From assembly GCF_900156105.1 (NCBI RefSeq), contig NZ_FTMS01000008.1:62001-126000 (forward strand): 64,000 nucleotides of DNA. The letters run 5' to 3'. Below are positions 59,601 to 64,000 of the stretch, piece after piece; the stretch's first letter is position 1, and each line of letters opens with the position of its first letter. Source of the stretch: Alkalispirochaeta americana (GTDB lineage Bacteria > Spirochaetota > Spirochaetia > DSM-27196 > Alkalispirochaetaceae). Below the pieces are notes generated by a model, which had not been told where the DNA came from, did not search any database, and saw nothing but the letters and a program-made list of their open reading frames with translations. Position numbers and translations under genes: made by a program.

Positions 59601-59724
59601 CTGGGGGCCCATGGCGGGAACGATCGTCTTCGGGCTCCTCTTCTCCACCGTGACGGCCCTGCTGGTGATGCCCTGTCTCTACGGATTTTTCTATGATCGT
59701 CGGGGCGGATCACGGCTTGCGTGA
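56656..59724 (+). CDS. RND efflux transporter, HAE1/AcrB-like
   Basis: 1022 residues, with 12 helices and two large periplasmic loops. The N-terminus (SVSNPVLVNILTVVILVLGLFSYQRLP) and ERSVTIPLEDEMANLD match the family. In helix 4 the proton-relay motif reads GLIVDHAIVNVEN, so the second Asp of the AcrB pair (D407-D408) is His. The second half has GIAVNDSIVLLSFINERR. A hairpin with a T-rich tail follows the stop. Confidence 0.92.
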   Translation: MSIAGRSVSNPVLVNILTVVILVLGLFSYQRLPREQFAEVPFYFITIGVPYPGVAAEDVERSVTIPLEDEMANLDRLDRIRSRTREGFSSVTLEFDQAVSRREFDRLFQEVQNRFNRVSLPAGVQQETIQEFSSNDFLPVIELVLSGEAPYGELVETAEAFRDRLRSIRGVSRIELVGVRDREITVRLDQDLLEAYQVSLFEVVQALQQRNATVPGGVLTTGDREYLLRTVGAVRSVRELEDTVVRGPEGTGSHSLQLSSLGRVSEEYRREGTMARFNGKPAVSLRVTKLPRASSIGIIDAIHRRVASLEDALPADITLDYFSDQSVPINNSLDTLLSNALLGLVLVVLVLYAFLGLRNALMTALGIPLTLAMTFLVLDSLGETLNSNTLFGLVLVLGLIVDHAIVNVENSYRLQQQGLSRRDAAVAGTNQVILPVLAATATTVAAFLPLAFLPGVVGRFLRVVPITVSIALVASALEASVILPSHYADWPGREKAPRRRLITALQDRFEVLLRRLYRRRGITLTVIFLAMVAVFSQAGRVPLDLFASEEVSLFYIEIEMPPGSSLERTSRTTELFENRLLDSSRTDDIRAVSSSVGFSGGGRSGERRSNLAQISVELRTPQAGRTASLQTVMEDLQEETAHIAGPEVVVFREQPSGPPRDPPVSFRLFGDDLQALRQVAEQFRLHLEQYPELYNITDNFDRGTPEVRITVDHQAAARYGLSIQATGDFLRGVLEGVPAGSVFLGNRETDLRVRYNLPEDITLEEALQVQIAGPRERMIPFSSVASARVDQGISLIRRVDGTREVTVTAEARTTDRLGEINRDLDRLWQEEISPGFPGLSLTLEGRFAEILTIFLDILRVFLVGIFLIYAILGTQFRSYTQPFLILFSVPFAFVGVIVFLLISAVPLSSTVIYAGAALAGIAVNDSIVLLSFINERRSQGDSVADAVAGAARTRFRAILLTSLTTIGGLLPTALGLFGESPLWGPMAGTIVFGLLFSTVTALLVMPCLYGFFYDRRGGSRLA

Positions 59725-59745
59725 CCGATCCCGGCCCGGATCTCT

Positions 59746-59783
59746 CCCGAAGCCGGATTTCTTTCGGTTTTCGGGAGTTTTAT
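59746..59783 (+). terminator. Terminator after the RND pump gene
   Basis: CTCCCGAA (59744-59751) pairs perfectly with TTCGGGAG (59770-59777), with an inner CCG/CGG pair, followed by TTTTA and further T runs. It separates the efflux genes from the amino acid transporter genes. Confidence 0.7.
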
Positions 59784-59831
59784 CGCTCTTTTTCTGGACC
59801 TTTTTCCATCCGATCCCTTATTTTTTCGGTA

Positions 59832-60674
59832 ATGATTTTCTCTGATGCCCTGCTGTCCATTCCCGCTCCCCGCCGGCTCAGGCGGTGGCTCCGTTCCCCC
59901 TGGGCGGATCTGGCAGCATTCCTGGTGATCGCCACAGTTGTGGCTGCCCTTATGGCTCACAACACGGCGGCCCTGGGCTACCGCTGGCAATGGCACCGGG
60001 TGCCTCGCTATCTTTATACCGTGACAGACCGGGGGTGGCAGGCAGGCCCCTTGCTTCAGGGGCTGGCCGTTACCATGCGGCTCACGGCAGTATCGCTGGT
60101 GCTTTCTCTGGGTGTTGCCATGGTTACAGCCCTGTTCAGGCTTTCCTCGTCGGTTCTGGCCAGAGGCATCGCCCGGGTCTATCTGGAGGTAATCCGCAAT
60201 ACCCCCCTGATCGTGCAGCTCTTTTTCACCTATTTCGTGATCGCCCCCCTGATCGGGATGGACGGCTGGACCTCGGCAGTGATCGCCTTGAGCCTCTTTG
60301 AGGGCGCCTACGCGTCGGAGATCATCCGGGGGGGGATTGTGAGCCTGCCCCGGGGGCAGTGGGAGGCGGCCTACAGCACAGGACTCAGCCGGGGCGATGC
60401 CCTGCGCTTTATCATCCTGCCCCAGGCGTTCCGGCGTATCCTGCCGCCTCTGGTTGGGCAAGCGATCTCCCTGATCAAGGACAGCGCCCTGGTAAGCACC
60501 ATTGCAATTTACGATCTCACCATGCGCGGCCAGGTGGTGGTGGCTCAAACTTTTCTGGCCTTCGAAATATGGTTTGTGGTAGCCGGAATATACCTGGTTA
60601 TCACTATTTCACTCTCGGTAGCGGTATCGCTGCTGAAACACACCCTGGGAGATCCCCATGAGCAGCATAGCTGA
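59832..60674 (+). CDS. Polar amino acid ABC transporter permease (first)
   Basis: About 280 residues from the ATG at 59832. A GTG at 59721 that overlaps the pump stop would add 37 residues but reads through the terminator hairpin. HisM/GlnP-type protein with the EAA loop [35 protein letters not shown] and the helix [15 protein letters not shown]. An N-terminal extra region includes [17 protein letters not shown], which parallels the second permease and AapQ-like proteins. Overlaps the ATPase gene. Confidence 0.87.
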   Translation: MIFSDALLSIPAPRRLRRWLRSPWADLAAFLVIATVVAALMAHNTAALGYRWQWHRVPRYLYTVTDRGWQAGPLLQGLAVTMRLTAVSLVLSLGVAMVTALFRLSSSVLARGIARVYLEVIRNTPLIVQLFFTYFVIAPLIGMDGWTSAVIALSLFEGAYASEIIRGGIVSLPRGQWEAAYSTGLSRGDALRFIILPQAFRRILPPLVGQAISLIKDSALVSTIAIYDLTMRGQVVVAQTFLAFEIWFVVAGIYLVITISLSVAVSLLKHTLGDPHEQHS

Positions 60675-61434
60675 TACCTTTGAAACCGGCCCTCTCCCGC
60701 AGGAAGAGATCATCCAGGTTCAGGGGCTGACCAAAACTTTTCCAAACGGAGTGCGGGCCCTGGACGGGGTCAGCCTGAAGATACACCGCGGCGAAGTGGT
60801 TGTCCTGGTGGGGCCTTCGGGCTCGGGCAAGTCTACTTTCCTGCGCTGCCTCAACGGTCTGGAGAGCGCCGATTCCGGAACGATCGTGGTAGACGGGATT
60901 CCCCTGGACGATAACCCCCGAAATCGCCGGGCAATCCGCACCGAAGCGGGGATGGTCTTCCAGCAGTTCAACCTCTTTCCCCACATGACCGCTGGCAGGA
61001 ACATCGACCTTGCCCAGATCAGGGTCCGGGGAACATCCCCTCGTGAGGCCCGACAAACCACCCTGGAACTACTGAAAAAAGTGGGGCTCGCCGACCGCGT
61101 CGAGGCCTACCCGAGCCAGCTTTCAGGAGGCCAGCAACAACGTGTAGCCATAGCCCGGGCACTGGCACTGCGTCCCCGGGTGATGCTCTTTGACGAAGCA
61201 ACCAGCGCCCTGGACCCGGAGATGATCGGCGAGGTCCTGGACGTGATGCGAGATCTGGCCCGGGAGGGGATGACCATGGTGGTGGTTACCCACGAAATGG
61301 GCTTTGCCCGCGAGGTGGGGTCCCGGGCTGTCTTTATCGACGAGGGGCGTTTTGTTGAGATCGCTCCGGCACAGGACCTCTTTGACGCGCCCCGGGAGCC
61401 TCGGACCCGGGCTTTTCTGAGCAAAGTTTTATAA
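60658..61434 (+). CDS. Polar amino acid ABC transporter ATP-binding protein
   Basis: 258 residues of the GlnQ/HisP type. Walker [11 protein letters not shown]-loop [11 protein letters not shown], signature LSGGQQQR, Walker [15 protein letters not shown] and H-loop VVTHEMGFA are all present. GGGAG precedes the ATG. It overlaps the permease gene by 17 bases. Confidence 0.95.
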   Translation: MSSIADTFETGPLPQEEIIQVQGLTKTFPNGVRALDGVSLKIHRGEVVVLVGPSGSGKSTFLRCLNGLESADSGTIVVDGIPLDDNPRNRRAIRTEAGMVFQQFNLFPHMTAGRNIDLAQIRVRGTSPREARQTTLELLKKVGLADRVEAYPSQLSGGQQQRVAIARALALRPRVMLFDEATSALDPEMIGEVLDVMRDLAREGMTMVVVTHEMGFAREVGSRAVFIDEGRFVEIAPAQDLFDAPREPRTRAFLSKVL

Positions 61435-61501
61435 CCGACCCTGAACACATCCCCGAAGGGACATGTTCAGGACAACGAGTTCAAGACAAAGGAGACAGCA
61501 G

Positions 61502-62368
61502 ATGATCGAGACACAGAATCAACGACGAATCGGGAGACCCGCCTGGCTGATCCTGGCAACCCTTGCCCTGGCCCTGCTTTTGGCCTGCGTACCCGCCGGA
61601 CAGGATAAGGGAACTTCCCAGGGAGGGCCGGCCACCGGCCAGACCAGTCTTCTGGAGGCGATCCAGGAACGGGGAGTCCTGCGGGTTGGAATGTCCACCT
61701 TTGTTCCCTGGGCCATGCGCGATGCCCAGGACGAATTGATCGGCTTCGAGATCGACGTGGCCCGTCGCCTTGCCGAGGATATGGGCGTAGAAATTGAGTT
61801 TGTTCCCACCCAGTGGTCGGGGATCATCCCCGCCCTTCTGACGGGACGTTTCGACATGATTATCGGAGGCATGGGAATCCGCCCGGCCCGAAACCTCTCG
61901 GTGAACTTCTCCATCCCCTACGATCATTCGGGCATGGCCATTGCCGCCCACACGGAGATGGCCGCAGGCTTCGACAGCCTGGAAGATTTTAACGATCCCG
62001 AGGTGGTTATCACCGCCCGCATTGGAACCACCGCAGCCGACGCGGCCGAGCGAACCTTCCCCAGGGCGCAGCACCGGTTCTTTGACGATGAGTCCCGGGC
62101 CGTCCAGGAAATCCTCAATGGCCGGGCCCACGCCCTGGTTGCCTCGGCGCCGCTTCCGGCATTCCAGGTGGTGGAGAACCCGGACCGGCTCTTCCTGCCC
62201 ATCCAGGGAACCTTCACGCGGGAACCGATCGGTTTTGCCCTGCCCAAGGGGGACGTGGACATTCTGAACTTTGTGAACAGCTGGATCACCGTGGTTGAGG
62301 CCGAAGGCTGGCTTGCAGAGCGCAAGGCCTACTGGTTTGAAACCCGCGACTGGGCTGAACAACTTTGA
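61502..62368 (+). CDS. Amino acid ABC transporter substrate-binding lipoprotein
   Basis: 288 residues. The signal ends with LALALLLAC (lipobox). The family 3 solute-binding pattern is clear: GVLRVGMSTFVPWAM, LIGFEIDVARRLAEDMGVE, WSGIIPALLTGRFDMIIGGMGI and RNLSVNFSIPY. A polar amino acid is the likely ligand. AAGGAG lies eight bases before the ATG. Its TGA overlaps the next gene's TTG start. Confidence 0.92.
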   Translation: MIETQNQRRIGRPAWLILATLALALLLACVPAGQDKGTSQGGPATGQTSLLEAIQERGVLRVGMSTFVPWAMRDAQDELIGFEIDVARRLAEDMGVEIEFVPTQWSGIIPALLTGRFDMIIGGMGIRPARNLSVNFSIPYDHSGMAIAAHTEMAAGFDSLEDFNDPEVVITARIGTTAADAAERTFPRAQHRFFDDESRAVQEILNGRAHALVASAPLPAFQVVENPDRLFLPIQGTFTREPIGFALPKGDVDILNFVNSWITVVEAEGWLAERKAYWFETRDWAEQL

Positions 62369-63264
62369 TCGGACCCTACGCAGCCCGGCCATCCCGGCGA
62401 GTTTCCGCGCTTGATCTGCTGCTCCTGGCGTTGCTGGCAGTTGCGGCGGTTCGGATCGGCCTCCCCCTCATCAGCGGGGGAGGCTACCGCTGGGACTGGT
62501 CCGTGATCGGCCGCTACACCCTGCGGCGCGATCCCGCAGGCCGACTGGTTCCCAATGTATTACTCCAGGGGCTCTTCACAACCCTGCGACTCTCCATCTG
62601 GTCAGCGATCCTGGCTGTGGTGATCGGTCTGGCCATGGGAATCCTGGCAACCCGGAAGCGTCTTCTGGCACGAATGATCACCCGAACCTACGTGGAGTTT
62701 GCCCGAAACACACCTCCCCTGGTGCTGGTCTTCCTCTTCTACTTTTTTCTGGGAGAGCAGATAAACGCGATTCTGGGAATTGAACGCTGGGCATCGCAGC
62801 TCACACCCCTGGGAGCCAGGGTGGTGAGCATTCTCGCAGCACCACCCCGACAGCTCCCGGCCTTTGTCTCGGCCGTGATCACCCTGGGAATTTTTGAGGG
62901 AGCCTATCTCACAGAGATTATCCGTGCCGGAATTCAATCGGTTCCACGAGGCCAGAACGAGGCAGCCCAGGCCCTGGGGCTCACCGGGATTGACCGCTAC
63001 CGCTACGTGGTGCTTCCCCAGGCCTGGCGTGTTGTCCTCCCCGCTGCGGTGGGACAGTTTATCTCGGTCATCAAGGATTCCAGCATCGTGGCGGTCATCT
63101 CTATTCCGGAACTCACCTTCCAGGGGCTGGAAGTAATGGCAGGAACCTACCGCACCTTCGAGATCTGGATTACCATCGCCGTGATGTACTTTCTCTTGAG
63201 TTCCCTCTGCTCCTGGACGGCCCACCGAATGGAACTACGCCTGAACCGCACCGTTGCGACATGA
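62365..63264 (+). CDS. Polar amino acid ABC transporter permease (second)
   Basis: 299 residues, HisM/GlnP family, with YVEFARNTPPLVLVFLFYF and the EAA loop IQSVPRGQNEAAQALGLTGIDRYRYVVLPQAWR. The N-terminal GGGYRWDWSVIGRYTL parallels the first permease, so the two probably form a heterodimer, as in AapQ/AapM. The start is a TTG overlapping the stop of the binding-protein gene (TTGA); no strong ribosome site is seen. Confidence 0.88.
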   Translation: MIGPYAARPSRRVSALDLLLLALLAVAAVRIGLPLISGGGYRWDWSVIGRYTLRRDPAGRLVPNVLLQGLFTTLRLSIWSAILAVVIGLAMGILATRKRLLARMITRTYVEFARNTPPLVLVFLFYFFLGEQINAILGIERWASQLTPLGARVVSILAAPPRQLPAFVSAVITLGIFEGAYLTEIIRAGIQSVPRGQNEAAQALGLTGIDRYRYVVLPQAWRVVLPAAVGQFISVIKDSSIVAVISIPELTFQGLEVMAGTYRTFEIWITIAVMYFLLSSLCSWTAHRMELRLNRTVAT

Positions 63265-64000
63265 CCCTCCCTCTCCAGAGGATTTTATGAGCCCCAGAGC
63301 AATAACACAGGCCACTACCTCGGCAATAACCGGGGTGAGCCATATCCCTGGAACCCCCAGCCACAGGGGAAGAAGAAGAATCCCCGCAACAGGCAACACA
63401 AGCCCTCGCGCCAGGGCGATCACCAGAGATTTTCCGGCCTCTTCCCGGGCAGTAAAATAGACCGAAGCGATAATACCCAGGGGCATACACAGCGCCACCC
63501 AGCGGAAAAACGATGCGGCCTCAGCGGCTACCCTCTGGGCCTCACCATGGCCGGGCAGAAAGACCCCGGCAATCATCCGGGCCGGGGCCCCCAAAGAAAA
63601 CCAGAGAAGAACCCCCACCAGAAAGGAAACAACCAGAGTGATTTCCAGGGCCCGGCGCACCCGCAGAACCTCCCCCGCTCCGTGGTTGTAGCTGAAAACA
63701 GGCTGAACACCGCTCCCCAGGCCAAGCACAACCATCACCCCCAGCATCACCGGATACTGAACAACGGTAAATGCAGCAACCCCCAGGGCACCCAGAAAGC
63801 TCAAGAGAACCCGGTTGAACAGGAACGTGGTGACCCCTCCCGAGAGAGAATTAAGCAGCTCCGAGGCGCCGTTTCTGCAGATGGTGATCAGAGTCCGGGC
63901 ATCCCTCACGGGACGCCCCAGGGAAAGCCCCGGCGTTCCACGAAGAGTCTTGACCAGAAAATAGCCGAAAAAAACCAGGGCTGCCCCGGTCTGGGAGATA
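63235..64000 (-). CDS. MATE-family efflux transporter (C-terminal part)
   Basis: The frame is open from the right edge to the TAG at 63235-63237; about 255 residues are visible and the N-terminus lies outside the window. Hydrophobic helices, the GLGSGVQPVFSYNHGAGE segment and a late GVPGIWLTPVIAEV match the second half of MATE drug/sodium antiporters. Its 3' end overlaps the convergent permease gene by 30 bases. Confidence 0.82.
   Translation of the reverse strand, partial: ISQTGAALVFFGYFLVKTLRGTPGLSLGRPVRDARTLITICRNGASELLNSLSGGVTTFLFNRVLLSFLGALGVAAFTVVQYPVMLGVMVVLGLGSGVQPVFSYNHGAGEVLRVRRALEITLVVSFLVGVLLWFSLGAPARMIAGVFLPGHGEAQRVAAEAASFFRWVALCMPLGIIASVYFTAREEAGKSLVIALARGLVLPVAGILLLPLWLGVPGIWLTPVIAEVVACVIALGLIKSSGEGGSCRNGAVQA

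Noticed and set aside
59721-59831. GTG start for the first amino acid permease overlapping the RND stop
   Set aside because: The extension reads through a hairpin with a T-rich tail and has no permease-like sequence; the efflux and amino acid genes are functionally unrelated.

Overview
The window is a GC-rich, densely packed stretch of bacterial chromosome. The organism is a diderm: there is a TonB-dependent receptor with its own TonB, an RND tripartite pump, two signal-peptide beta-barrel-like proteins and several lipoproteins. A complete mevalonate operon with a class II HMG-CoA reductase, class II FbaA, TelA/XpaC and an EpmA-EF-P pair in a GC-rich diderm suggest a free-living spirochaete (Alkalispirochaeta/Spirochaeta type). 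That assignment is inference from gene content; no rRNA or other marker gene is present to prove it.

Layout. 0-2.2 kb (minus): a partial membrane protein and the tRNA-modification pair dusA-mnmA. 2.5-10.2 kb (plus): a PfpI/DJ-1 protein, then a translationally coupled operon for the whole route from acetoacetyl-CoA to IPP/DMAPP (mvaS, fni, mvaA, mvaD, phosphomevalonate kinase, mevalonate kinase) behind a good promoter. 10.2-24.3 kb (minus): DUF6320-like protein, condensation-fold acyltransferase and fba; then SDR, TelA, XpaC; an M16 protease; an exported rhodanese; a GH65 phosphorylase; an MTA/SAH-nucleosidase-like enzyme, a MalY/PatB aminotransferase and a small acidic protein. 24.4-26 kb: epmA-efp. 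26-28.5 kb (minus): a one-domain asparaginase coupled to an ABC-2 transporter and a 52-residue membrane protein. 28.6-32.9 kb: outer-membrane protein, tRNA-Arg(CCU), a GNAT-membrane fusion and a DEAD-box helicase.

32.9-34.9 kb is a rearranged patch. It holds a 469-bp module present twice (one copy expanded by exactly six 21-bp heptad units), a 34-bp minisatellite and fragments of two neighbouring genes (serine hydrolase and GNAT), surrounding a DksA/TraR-like gene. 34.9-40.1 kb: a C69-family peptidase homologue with Ser where the nucleophile Cys is expected, a serine hydrolase, a STAS-like protein and a uracil/xanthine permease.

40.2-46.7 kb is an arsenic island: a small thioredoxin-like protein with an ArsP/YraQ-type permease, then arsR-arsD-arsA behind a promoter/operator, followed by an FmdB-like zinc ribbon, a small unknown protein and two YlbF-family proteins whose only cysteines are at the extreme C terminus; a convergent arsC closes it. 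No ArsB or Acr3 is present. This operon is the best candidate for an undescribed system here.

46.9-51.4 kb: beta-barrel-like protein, lipoprotein, a LuxR-type regulator with all checked AHL-pocket residues and an 18-bp palindrome beside it, an MFS transporter, and an orphan MntA antitoxin with a truncated HepT between two perfect 80-bp direct repeats. 51.5-59.7 kb: DUF4203 membrane protein, cobalamin riboswitch, BtuB-like receptor, TonB, RND adaptor and pump. 59.8-63.3 kb: a polar amino acid ABC transporter with two permeases; a MATE transporter runs off the right edge.
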